In this document: positions 24,399 through 31,560 of the stretch, in pieces
Position numbering within the stretch: the first letter of the stretch is position 1
Layout: the number at the start of each line of letters is the position of its first letter
IMG/VR virus record: IMGVR_UViG_3300035698_033471
Span: 1-36,609 of that record
Source of the DNA: a virus
Reading direction: 5' to 3' (one strand)
DNA length: 36,609 bases
Notes under the pieces: model-generated
Seen by the model: the letters and a program-made list of their open reading frames with translations, nothing else
Database searches by the model: none
Told to the model about the DNA's origin: nothing
Program-made: the position numbers and the translations under genes

Positions 24399-24710
24399 TC
24401 ATCTAAAGTTAATAGCAGTTCTTTCAACTAATTTTCTGTTATCAATATATGCATTCCATTCGTCCGATTTTTTATCTGGCCCGTCAGGCCATTTAACGTT
24501 TGGTTTATTGGTCCATCTTTCATCGCACTTGTTACAGACTTTAATCTTTCTATAACTGATGCTATCACTGTTATCTTTCATAGGAAGATTGCAACAAGGG
24601 CAGAATAACGGAATGATATTTGAAGTATTTTCAGGGGATACAATTGTAACTTTTCCATCAAACAAAAGTTTTATTTTTTTGCCATCACCTGTTTTTAACC
24701 AATTTTCCAT
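24399..24710 (-). CDS. Zinc-ribbon protein
   Basis: A 103-residue protein with two metal-binding pairs, CPCC (37-40 region) and CNKC (58-61 region), separated by about 18 residues, typical of a small zinc ribbon. A Trp-rich, charged C-terminus follows. It is the first gene of the leftward unit and lies 28 bp from the start of the rightward unit. It may bind DNA or a partner protein; nothing more specific can be said. Confidence 0.65.
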   Translation of the reverse strand: MENWLKTGDGKKIKLLFDGKVTIVSPENTSNIIPLFCPCCNLPMKDNSDSISYRKIKVCNKCDERWTNKPNVKWPDGPDKKSDEWNAYIDNRKLVERTAINFR

Positions 24711-24738
24711 TTCTTTATCTTTATAACAATATTTACAT
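24711..24738. promoter_or_regulatory. 28-bp divergent intergenic region
   Basis: The two divergent start codons are only 28 bp apart. Leftward reading has TTATAAAG, rightward has TTTATAACAATATTTACATATG. Promoters of both units must overlap each other or lie inside the opposing genes. This is the strand-switch point of the window. Confidence 0.45.
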
Positions 24739-25506
24739 ATGTCTATGATTAAAACTAAAAAACATAATAAAATAAAAGGCTCACAAGCAATTAAGGAAGA
24801 TCGTAACGAGCTATCAAGAGAGTATGTTAGTCATATAAAAAACAAGTTTCCTGAGCTTCACGATGATTTATTGAGAATTGCAAAATTTACTATAAAGCGT
24901 GTCAGTCAAGATGAAACTCCATCAGAAAATTTAGAAAACCTGTCTGCTATATTAAAGTTAGAACCTGATGCAGACCCAAGAACCTCTGGGGATACGCACG
25001 GAGTTAGGCTTTATATAGATCATCTTCTTAGAGATGAAGATAAGCAAATAGCTGGCCAAGTCAAAAGATGGTATCAATCAGCAATGGACCAGATGCTTAA
25101 AAAACAGTATATCGGCGACAAAAACAAAAAAAGCAATTTTGACGAATCTAACATAAGAAAATATGTAGAGTCTGTTTTGAACGAAGGAATCAGTTCCGAT
25201 GCGCAAAACCCAGTTCGTCAGCCTTTTGATATGAAAGTTCCAGCAGATATAAAAAAAATCTCGGCAATCTTTAAAAAAGAAGGCTTTAGTTTGTATATTG
25301 TCGGAGGCGCAGTTAGGGATGAACTAATGGGGAAGACTCCGAAAGATTATGATTTGGCAACAAACGCTCTACCGGATGAAATTTTGACAATATTGAAAAA
25401 TGCGAATTATAAAACCTTGGAAGTCGGCAAGGCTTTTGGGGTGGTGAATGTAATCACTCCAGATAAAAATGAATATGAGATTGCCACCTTTAGAAAAGAT
25501 TTGTAA
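24739..25506 (+). CDS. CCA-adding tRNA nucleotidyltransferase, N-terminal part with extension
   Basis: 255 residues. The first ~165 are phage-specific and include a helical segment NIRKYVESVLNEG. From residue 184 the class II nucleotidyltransferase head begins: LYIVGGAVRDELMG, then the catalytic DYDLAT (Asp203, Asp205) and ATFRKDL, where an in-frame TAA ends the frame. The next codon is an ATG that continues the same enzyme in the same frame. This could be a split enzyme made by stop-and-restart (TAA-ATG), readthrough, or a recent nonsense mutation. The product would add CCA to tRNA 3' ends, useful here because several phage tRNAs lack an encoded CCA. Confidence 0.85.
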   Translation: MSMIKTKKHNKIKGSQAIKEDRNELSREYVSHIKNKFPELHDDLLRIAKFTIKRVSQDETPSENLENLSAILKLEPDADPRTSGDTHGVRLYIDHLLRDEDKQIAGQVKRWYQSAMDQMLKKQYIGDKNKKSNFDESNIRKYVESVLNEGISSDAQNPVRQPFDMKVPADIKKISAIFKKEGFSLYIVGGAVRDELMGKTPKDYDLATNALPDEILTILKNANYKTLEVGKAFGVVNVITPDKNEYEIATFRKDL

Positions 25507-26328
25507 ATGAATTCAAAACACAGAAAACCAGAAGTTGAACTTGGCGTTTCAATGGCAATGGATAGCCAGCGCCGGGATCTTACGATCAATGCTCTTTTTT
25601 ATGATATTGACAGAAGAGAAATTGTTGATTTTGTTGGAGGAATTGAAGACATTCAAAATGGAGTAGTTAAATCAGTAGGTAATGCCAAGCTTAGATTTGA
25701 TGAAGACAGACTTAGAATTTTAAGAGCGATTCGATTTGCAGCCAGGCTAGGAGTCGGCATGGCCGAGGAAACCACTAAGGCTATTATCGAAGATAATTCT
25801 TTAAAAGGCATATCCCCAGAAAGAATTAGGGACGAATTTATTAAAAGCATTAGAAGTGCCAAATCTATAAAGTATCTTTTCGGCCTATATGACAAGTTCG
25901 GCTTATGGGAAAATATTCTACCTGGAATAAAGGTTGATAAAAGATATATTGAAGAGAGTGACCCGATGAAACAATTGGCTTTTTTAACTTTAAATAACGA
26001 ACCAAAAGTCTTGTCTAAAAAATTGAACAGTCTAAGGTATGGTTCATCCGAAATAAAAAAGGTATTGTTTTTAAACATGCTGAAAGATTTAAATCCAGGC
26101 TCTGCTTATAAAATGCGAAAGTTGCGAATGTCAGTAAATCTTACAAATTCTGATCTGAAAGATTTTTCTACACTGACAAATAAAATCAACGACAGGTTTG
26201 TTGATGCTTTTAACAAATATGAAATAAGTTCTGATGGCGATACAATTATGAAATTGGGGTTCTCTGGGAAAGAGCTTGGTAAGGAAATTTTGCGTCGAGA
26301 AACAGAAAGTTTTATTAAATTGTTGTAG
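25507..26328 (+). CDS. CCA-adding tRNA nucleotidyltransferase, C-terminal part
   Basis: 273 residues continuing the enzyme immediately after the in-frame TAA. It carries the remaining class II motifs: RRDLTINALFYDI (nucleotide-selection loop), DEDRLRILRAIRFAARLG, and ISPERIRDEF, then the helical neck and body. Neither half alone has the complete active-site cleft, since the catalytic aspartates are in the upstream piece. There is no strong ribosome-binding site before the ATG at 25507, although TAAATG would allow termination-reinitiation. Both halves look well conserved across all motifs, so the break does not look old. Confidence 0.85.
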   Translation: MNSKHRKPEVELGVSMAMDSQRRDLTINALFYDIDRREIVDFVGGIEDIQNGVVKSVGNAKLRFDEDRLRILRAIRFAARLGVGMAEETTKAIIEDNSLKGISPERIRDEFIKSIRSAKSIKYLFGLYDKFGLWENILPGIKVDKRYIEESDPMKQLAFLTLNNEPKVLSKKLNSLRYGSSEIKKVLFLNMLKDLNPGSAYKMRKLRMSVNLTNSDLKDFSTLTNKINDRFVDAFNKYEISSDGDTIMKLGFSGKELGKEILRRETESFIKLL

Positions 26329-26356
26329 TAACGTATCTTCGCAACATTTATATAAA

Positions 26357-26494
26357 ATGGAAAGAACTGTCATATATTATTCCGGCCTAAGCGGATCAAA
26401 TAGCGTGTTTTTTACAAATGAAGATTTTCAACCTGCCGGCTTTACTAATATTAAAAAAATTGGCCAAGAGATATTACAAATAATAATGTGGTAG
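26357..26494 (+). CDS. LamG-like protein, N-terminal fragment before frameshift
   Basis: 45 residues from ATG 26357 (MERTVIYYSGLSGSNSVFF...), ending at TAG at 26492-26494. It reads into a run of seven A bases (26453-26459); a shift of -1 there joins it to the downstream frame and gives a continuous concanavalin A/laminin-G-like protein. No ribosome-binding site is clear. Confidence 0.5.
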   Translation: MERTVIYYSGLSGSNSVFFTNEDFQPAGFTNIKKIGQEILQIIMW

Positions 26495-26805
26495 TATTCA
26501 TAGAAGAAGGCGCTGGCTCAATTATCTTTCTTGATAGTCAAATTAGATGTCACCCTGGACAATGGTTCCACCTTGTTTATTCCAGGGATGAAAACGGGAC
26601 ACATTTTATTTATATCAATTCTGATCGAGTGCTTTCCTCTTCTGCTAATCAGCCAGATACTGGTACTTTGTCATTTTTAAATCTTGGTGTATATCCCAGC
26701 GATATTCAGGACTTTACAGGGTTTTTATCTTCCGTGAAGATATTTGATACTGCATTAACGCCAGAACAAATTAGAAAAATAAAAAATAGCGTTTTAGGAA
26801 CGTAA
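26488..26805 (+). CDS. LamG/concanavalin A-like domain, C-terminal fragment
   Basis: 105 residues when counted from GTG 26488; the frame is open back to 26455. It holds the typical second half of a LamG jelly-roll: CHPGQWFHLVYSRDENGTHFIYINSD, then GFLSSVKIFDTALTPEQIRKI at the C-terminus. Such domains bind carbohydrate or act in phage tail and head decoration. The missing first strands are encoded just upstream in another frame (26357-26459). Either the gene is broken, or expression requires frameshifting at the A7 run. Confidence 0.65.
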   Translation: MVVFIEEGAGSIIFLDSQIRCHPGQWFHLVYSRDENGTHFIYINSDRVLSSSANQPDTGTLSFLNLGVYPSDIQDFTGFLSSVKIFDTALTPEQIRKIKNSVLGT

Positions 26806-26850
26806 AATACGTTTATATTCTTAAATGCTGGTGTCATGCTCTAAGGCATA

Positions 26851-27042
26851 ATGATTTATGAGTATAAATGTAATAATTGCAAAGGTTGTTTCGAATACAA
26901 TCAAAGCATAAAAGATAAACCCAGGAGAAAATGTCCTACCTATAAGAAATATTCTTTAATTAGGTTGATCTCTTTGGCAAATGCATTTATATTAAAAGGC
27001 AGTGGTTGGTATAGGGATGGCTATTCCTATAAAAAGAAATAA
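26851..27042 (+). CDS. FmdB-like zinc-ribbon protein with one cysteine lost
   Basis: 63 residues: MIYEYKCNNCKGCFEYNQSI..., ending AFILKGSGWYRDGYSYKKK, matching the FmdB family small zinc ribbon (YEYxCxxC...CPxC...KGSGWY). The first pair Cys7/Cys10 is present, but the second pair reads CPTY, so the fourth metal ligand is replaced by tyrosine. AAGG precedes the ATG. These proteins are often phage or regulatory accessory proteins of uncertain role; metal binding may be weakened here. Confidence 0.75.
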   Translation: MIYEYKCNNCKGCFEYNQSIKDKPRRKCPTYKKYSLIRLISLANAFILKGSGWYRDGYSYKKK

Positions 27043-27044
27043 AA

Positions 27045-27263
27045 ATGACATTTTTTAAAAAAATCAGTGACTTTCTAAATGATCCGATAGCTATGATAAA
27101 ATTTAGCGCCTTTGGCGTATTAATAAATTTATGTTTTGCATTAGCAATATATCTTAGCGGGGTTGAAGTCTTTCGAGCAGTTCTTTTTTTAGCAAACGCA
27201 TTGTGTTTTCTTGTTTCTATAATTTGCAACTGTATTGTTATTAGAATTAGAAATAAAGAATAA
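27045..27263 (+). CDS. Small two-helix membrane protein
   Basis: 72 residues with two membrane helices (IKFSAFGVLINLCFALAIYL and AVLFLANALCFLVSIICNCI) and a basic end. Starts two bases after the preceding stop. No family recognised; it could be inner-membrane lysis-control or superinfection-related, but there is no direct evidence. Confidence 0.55.
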   Translation: MTFFKKISDFLNDPIAMIKFSAFGVLINLCFALAIYLSGVEVFRAVLFLANALCFLVSIICNCIVIRIRNKE

Positions 27264-27264
27264 A

Positions 27265-27534
27265 ATGAAAACAAGAATTTATAAAAGTCATCTGGTGAGC
27301 GCCTTAAATTGGTATACGAATAAATTACATGAAAAGCACATGAACAATTGGTTAACACCGGCAGCAGTGGAAACAATAAAAATTGAATTAGAGGCCCTGC
27401 AAAGTTTCAAACAAAAAACTGAAAGTAATGTTGTATGGAAAATCCCAGCGAAATTAGTCGTTAATCATGACAATAATACTTTTCATGTAGATGTTGAGGA
27501 CGAGAGCAACCTGTTGTATTTACATGAAGGGTGA
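27265..27534 (+). CDS. Unknown small protein
   Basis: 89 residues from ATG 27265, one base after the preceding stop. Helical first half (LVSALNWYTNKLHEKHMNNW..AAVETIKIELEAL), beta-like second half. Its last bases overlap the next gene's GTG start. No family recognised. Confidence 0.55.
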   Translation: MKTRIYKSHLVSALNWYTNKLHEKHMNNWLTPAAVETIKIELEALQSFKQKTESNVVWKIPAKLVVNHDNNTFHVDVEDESNLLYLHEG

Positions 27535-27854
27535 GTATTGAAGTGATTGTTGCGTCGCCTGGTCAATTGGTTAAAGTTACCTGGCCGTCCGGAAGATACA
27601 ATAGTTTATATGATACTCTTCATAGAAAATTATTAGGTATACTTGCAAATAAAACGAATAAAAGTAAAAAAATTATCTTTAGTTTTCGATCGGTCGGCCT
27701 TCTTGATTTTCATAGGGACAATGTTATTTTTATTGAAAATGGGGAGTATGCAATTTTCTTAAAAAATATTCAAGAAGGACTCACACAAATTCTTTACAAT
27801 GAAAAAATTTGTTATGTAGAAAATTTTCTTATCTCTAAAAACAATGGTGAATAA
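27531..27854 (+). CDS. Unknown small protein (GTG start)
   Basis: 107 residues from GTG 27531, which overlaps the preceding TGA; AAGG stands just before it. Sequence: MSIEVIVASPGQLVKVTWPS..., mixed alpha/beta, no recognised domain. Ends right before the SGNH hydrolase gene, with which it is likely co-translated. Confidence 0.5.
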   Translation: MSIEVIVASPGQLVKVTWPSGRYNSLYDTLHRKLLGILANKTNKSKKIIFSFRSVGLLDFHRDNVIFIENGEYAIFLKNIQEGLTQILYNEKICYVENFLISKNNGE

Positions 27855-27855
27855 A

Positions 27856-28497
27856 ATGAAATATAAAATACTGGCCTTATTAACCTTAACTCTTGTTTTC
27901 ATATTTTCTTCAAAGGTAAATGCGCAAAACAACAAAAATGCATTTGATGGTAAAACAATCTTGGTAATCGGTGACTCGCAGACAGCTGGGAACTTTGGTG
28001 ATGCTTTGAGGGGTCAATTTGCTTCAAACAATGCAAATCGATTCGTAAAAGAAGGTCATGTTGGCTGGGGTATTAGGCGTTGGTCAAATAATAAATTTTT
28101 AGCAAAAAGACTAATAAGAAAATATAAACCGGACGTATTAATAATTCAGCTAGGTGGAAACGATCACGTCCGGTCCTATCGCCTTGATTACAAATATGAA
28201 GTGATAGACTTTTGGCGAACTTTAACCTGGGAAGCAAAATCCAATAACGAAAATGTAAAACATTGTTGGATTTCCCCCCCACGGGCAGTAGGTAGAAATG
28301 CAGATATTCAAAAGGGCCGTCAACGAGCGGGAACCAAAATTAAAAATACTATTGGTAAAAAATATTATATTGAATCTGAGGATATAACAGGGCACTATGG
28401 TCGTACTCCTGATGGTTTGCATTTTACACCTGGCGGGGCTCTTGATTGGGCATTGCAAGCTATGCCAAGAATTTCTTCTTGCGTAAAGGGTCAATAA
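27856..28497 (+). CDS. Exported SGNH-type hydrolase
   Basis: 213 residues from ATG 27856 (GGTGA upstream), chosen because it gives a standard signal sequence ending VNAQ. SGNH/GDSL hydrolase blocks are GDSQ (39-42, nucleophile Ser41), GGND (100-103), and DGLHFTPGG with Asp186 and His189 completing the triad. Likely a periplasmic esterase or deacetylase acting on cell-wall or envelope polysaccharide. It is encoded immediately before the transglycosylase gene, so the two probably act together on peptidoglycan during lysis or entry. Confidence 0.85.
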   Translation: MKYKILALLTLTLVFIFSSKVNAQNNKNAFDGKTILVIGDSQTAGNFGDALRGQFASNNANRFVKEGHVGWGIRRWSNNKFLAKRLIRKYKPDVLIIQLGGNDHVRSYRLDYKYEVIDFWRTLTWEAKSNNENVKHCWISPPRAVGRNADIQKGRQRAGTKIKNTIGKKYYIESEDITGHYGRTPDGLHFTPGGALDWALQAMPRISSCVKGQ

Positions 28498-29181
28498 ATG
28501 AACTATTTTAGAATAATTGTAGTGTCTGCTCTATTATTTACAGCCACATCGAACACTGAGGCACAATCTATTACAGAGGAAAGCTTGGTTGTTCAAAATG
28601 AAAGTATTAGTGTTCAAAAAACCCTGATGGTAGAATCTCTTTTACAAAAATTGACAGTTTGGGTAAGACCTTTCGACGGCAAGCGTATTTATGCTTATAA
28701 CTGTCGAAGCTTGCGTTATGGTTGCGCTGCACAAGTTGAAGCTTTTGTTGAATATATTTTTGATGTTTCAATTGATAAAAAATTTGATCCTTGGCTTCTC
28801 GCCGGTATTGCTTGGCACGAGTCTGCCTTCCACCCCTTTGCAGAATCCCATGCTGGCGCCGTCGGCATACTACAGCTCTTACGGCGTTCACGTTGGTCAC
28901 GAGGACTTCCATTTGTCCATCAATCTTGGTATAGGAAACGATGCCGTCGCATCCTTGGCTCTTGTCAGCGACCGATCGTGGAGCGTTCGGTATTCTGGCT
29001 CAAACGCTCCTTTAATTATTGTAGGTCTGTCGAAAAAGGACTACGCCTATACAATTCTGGCCGGTGCGACGGTCCAAAGAAATACCCCCGCCGTGTTTTT
29101 TTTGCTAAGAAGGACATTGTAAAAAGAGCAAGAAAGTATTTATTTGAGCACATTCATGATTTTGGACCTCGTGTTCCATAA
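28498..29181 (+). CDS. Exported lytic transglycosylase (SLT-like)
   Basis: 227 residues with a signal sequence (cleavage likely after TEAQ). The SLT fold shows DPWLLAGIAWHESAFHPF with catalytic Glu108-Ser109, AGAVGILQL (120-127), and a YNSGRC segment corresponding to the family's (A)YN motif. It starts directly after the SGNH hydrolase stop. It is the catalytically complete paralogue of the protein at 12880-13596. The segment after GILQL is unusually rich in Arg with CGN codons and higher GC than its neighbours, while the homologous residues on both sides keep the frame, so it seems real but compositionally odd. Likely the main peptidoglycan-cutting enzyme of the lysis set. Confidence 0.8.
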   Translation: MNYFRIIVVSALLFTATSNTEAQSITEESLVVQNESISVQKTLMVESLLQKLTVWVRPFDGKRIYAYNCRSLRYGCAAQVEAFVEYIFDVSIDKKFDPWLLAGIAWHESAFHPFAESHAGAVGILQLLRRSRWSRGLPFVHQSWYRKRCRRILGSCQRPIVERSVFWLKRSFNYCRSVEKGLRLYNSGRCDGPKKYPRRVFFAKKDIVKRARKYLFEHIHDFGPRVP

Positions 29182-29206
29182 TTTTAAATGCTAGAAAGCA
29201 CATATT

Positions 29207-29626
29207 ATGAGATTTTGGATTAAAAATACCAAAGGCGAACAATCGGCGTCATTAACAATGTCAATTATTTCCTTTTCAATTGTAACTCTCTGGCTTATAG
29301 GCTGGCTCGTTACAACTCCTCTTGGAATAGATTTTCCATCATTTGATGCAACTGGTGCAATGGCGTATTTATCTCCTATATTAGCATTGTATTTTGGTAG
29401 AAGATGGACAGCACAACGATCTGAAATGGACGACGGGTATGGATATGACGAAAGAGGTCGTCATCCCCGGCGTGACCGATACCAGCGTGACGATTATTAC
29501 AGGGACAGGGATCGCAATAGAGAATATTATAATTCAAGGCCTCAAAGATATGTTGATGAAAACGTAGAACTTCTTGATTATAAAAATGATGATAACTCGG
29601 AAGATGATATTGACGATATTAAATAA
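29207..29626 (+). CDS. Holin-like membrane protein
   Basis: 139 residues: two membrane helices (SIISFSIVTLWLIGWLVTTPL and AMAYLSPILALYFGRRW) followed by a long Arg/Asp/Tyr-rich disordered tail. Two membrane helices plus a charged tail next to a transglycosylase fit a class II-type holin, which would release or activate the lysis enzymes. This is inference from topology and context; other phage membrane proteins look similar. There is no strong ribosome-binding site. Confidence 0.6.
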   Translation: MRFWIKNTKGEQSASLTMSIISFSIVTLWLIGWLVTTPLGIDFPSFDATGAMAYLSPILALYFGRRWTAQRSEMDDGYGYDERGRHPRRDRYQRDDYYRDRDRNREYYNSRPQRYVDENVELLDYKNDDNSEDDIDDIK

Positions 29627-29774
29627 CAGAGTATAATTTGTGACCTGTTATAGCATAAAAATGTATATATGTAAGTTAAACCTGGTGTAGCAACCTGCAC
29701 ATACAAGTGCGATTTCGAAAAAGCAATTTTGAAAGATACTTATACTCAACCAAAGAACATATCGAGGGATAGAA

Positions 29775-30638
29775 ATGATTAAAAAAATACCTGTTCAGCA
29801 ACTACACGATCGTATTGCTACAATTGTAAAAGAAGAAGTAAAAAGAGCTTTGAACGAGGATGTTGATCCTGCGTTCAATAGAGTTCCAAAATCACAGAAA
29901 AAAGATTTTGTTGCTTGGGTTATGAGGCAATACTTTGACCCAGATAAGCACAATAGAAAAATTTGGTTCGATCCAAAAATCACCAAAGATACTGTTTTGG
30001 ATTATATCAGTTCTGGTCGTGGTATGAAATTGTTTCCAAATTCAAATAAAAATCTTGTTAGTCTTTGGAAACTTAAGTTAGACCTCAATTCTAAACTTGG
30101 AACGCTTGACGATGAATTTGATGATTCAAATGAAGAAGATGATGAACCTGCAACAAAATATCAAACTGGTGATGTTTCACTTAAAGACATTGGTAAAGAG
30201 CTTGGTGGAGTTACCCCTACCTTAATTAATAAAATTGAAACATCTGGTATGAAAAAACTTGCCCAACTTACTGGTGGAAAGCACCCTTCGGACCTGGATG
30301 CAGAAGAGCTTGAAGCTTTCTTAACAAAAGTTAAGACTGCCCGTCGTGATGGCGCATCGGAATTTGCCGATCTACTACTGGCGGCTAAAGATGTTAAAGA
30401 CTTTATTAAAGTTTTGGCCAAACGCCAAATACTTGCTCCCACGGATATAAAACTTATGAAGTCCCAGGAGTTTGATGGTCTTGAATTTCTTAAGACTAAA
30501 CCAAAAGATAAAATCGTGCTTATCTTAATGCAAGACATTGAAGAGTCGGATAATCTTTTTGACAGCTACCAGGCTTATGTTTCTAAAAAGGTATTCCCGC
30601 CAGGTAAGCGTGGTCGCCCTCGTAAGAAAAAAGATTAA
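29775..30638 (+). CDS. DNA-binding protein with sigma-70 region 4-like HTH and RGRP tail
   Basis: 287 residues. Residues 133-165 (TGDVSLKDIGKELGGVTPTL...) closely follow the sigma region 4.2 pattern (SLxEIGxxLGVTxxxIxxIE..ALxKL), with one extra glycine. The C-terminus PPGKRGRPRKKKD is an AT-hook-like basic motif. The N-terminus has the amphipathic HDRIATIVKEEVKRALNE seen in other proteins of this window. No regions 2 or 3 are present, so it is not a standard sigma factor; it may be a phage transcription regulator, a co-activator like T4 gp33/gp55, or a packaged DNA-binding protein. A strong GAGGGA precedes the ATG, and a terminator follows. Confidence 0.7.
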   Translation: MIKKIPVQQLHDRIATIVKEEVKRALNEDVDPAFNRVPKSQKKDFVAWVMRQYFDPDKHNRKIWFDPKITKDTVLDYISSGRGMKLFPNSNKNLVSLWKLKLDLNSKLGTLDDEFDDSNEEDDEPATKYQTGDVSLKDIGKELGGVTPTLINKIETSGMKKLAQLTGGKHPSDLDAEELEAFLTKVKTARRDGASEFADLLLAAKDVKDFIKVLAKRQILAPTDIKLMKSQEFDGLEFLKTKPKDKIVLILMQDIEESDNLFDSYQAYVSKKVFPPGKRGRPRKKKD

Positions 30639-30672
30639 TCTAAATTAATGCTTATATAGCATATGTTTGAAC

Positions 30673-30703
30673 AAGCCCGAAAAGGTCGGGCTTTGTTATT
30701 TTA
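30673..30703 (+). terminator. Rho-independent terminator
   Basis: Perfect 8-bp stem AAGCCCGA / TCGGGCTT with a 5-nt loop, followed by TGTTATTTTAATTG. It lies 34 bp after the DNA-binding protein gene and ends that unit. Confidence 0.85.
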
Positions 30704-30723
30704 ATTGTTTGTAAAGGTTGAAC

Positions 30724-31005
30724 ATGAAAAATGAAAAAGCAAGTTTTAATGATGAGCAAGGTTGGAAAATTGATGCAACGTTGCACAGGTATAAAAAGTT
30801 TATGTTTGCTGACGAACAGCAAACAACCATCTTTATGAAAAAATTATTGAAGATAGAATCCCCAAAAGAAGTGCGAGTTGAAATAATGCCAAACACTCTA
30901 AATAAGTTCATCGAAGTTTTAATGATTTACCAACCAAATTCTGAAAGTGAAGTTAAAATAATAATGGAAAACATAGAAGAATGTTTCCAGAAGACGCTTT
31001 TGTAA
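30724..31005 (+). CDS. Small unknown protein (pterin-dehydratase-like shape)
   Basis: 93 residues from ATG 30724, with AAAGG seven bases upstream; a TTG six bases earlier is less likely. The pattern of a KKFMFADEQQTTIFMKKLL helix, a strand region and a C-terminal helix (VKIIMENIEECF) loosely recalls the pterin-carbinolamine-dehydratase fold, but the family's His residues are absent. Treat as unknown. Confidence 0.55.
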   Translation: MKNEKASFNDEQGWKIDATLHRYKKFMFADEQQTTIFMKKLLKIESPKEVRVEIMPNTLNKFIEVLMIYQPNSESEVKIIMENIEECFQKTLL

Positions 31006-31010
31006 ATCAG

Positions 31011-31529
31011 ATGACAAAAAAATTATATGCAGAAGGGGAGTCTTTTATAGTCAGCGAAGAGGTTGATTTAGATACAATTGACTTGGATAAGATGACAGCG
31101 AAGCCAGGACTTTCTCAGTTAATAAATGAATTTAAAAGAGCTGCTTCGTCAAAGAATGAAAGAAAAGGCGAAAGCTTTGAAACAAAAAATAATGATGTTG
31201 TTTTAAATCTAACATTTGGTAAGGGCGTTCTTTCTTTTCAAGCTGTATTCTTCTCATCAAATTATAATGAAGAAGGAATTGAGTATTCATTGGGGATGTT
31301 AATGCAGGACGCTATGAAGCTAAACAATTTGCTGATTAAGAGCAGACATTCCAAGAAAAATAAGAAATCTTTGAATTTAAAAAGTTTGATTTTAGGTAGT
31401 GAGGAAGACTCAAGCCAGGACGACGATTTAAATTTAACGGTAAAAAAAGTCTCCATGCGAGAAAATTATAAAGAATATGGTAATTTGTTAGTTTCGGTTC
31501 AAATTGAATTTGTATCTAATGATTTATGA
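31011..31529 (+). CDS. Unknown phage protein
   Basis: 172 residues from ATG 31011, five bases after the preceding stop, matching the close packing elsewhere. An ATG at 30981 would add ten residues overlapping the upstream gene; neither has a convincing ribosome-binding site. Beta-rich flanks (DVVLNLTFGKGVLSFQAVFF, GNLLVSVQIEFVSNDL) enclose a central acidic/basic linker. Reminiscent of phage structural proteins in composition only. Confidence 0.6.
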   Translation: MTKKLYAEGESFIVSEEVDLDTIDLDKMTAKPGLSQLINEFKRAASSKNERKGESFETKNNDVVLNLTFGKGVLSFQAVFFSSNYNEEGIEYSLGMLMQDAMKLNNLLIKSRHSKKNKKSLNLKSLILGSEEDSSQDDDLNLTVKKVSMRENYKEYGNLLVSVQIEFVSNDL

Positions 31530-31560
31530 CACTACTTAAATAAGTAAAACAGGGATTATT

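Noticed and set aside
25504-25506. Reassignment of TAA as a sense codon in this phage
   Set aside because: Many other genes in the window end properly at TAA, often followed at once by the next start, and other reading frames show no internal TAA; the effect is local to one gene.
28691-29122. A 143-codon frame overlapping the transglycosylase gene
   Set aside because: The other frame is supported on both sides of the segment by the paralogous protein; no domain is visible in this frame. Kept only as a composition note.
30724-31005. Pterin-4a-carbinolamine dehydratase
   Set aside because: The general helix-strand pattern is similar, but the conserved histidines of that family are missing.
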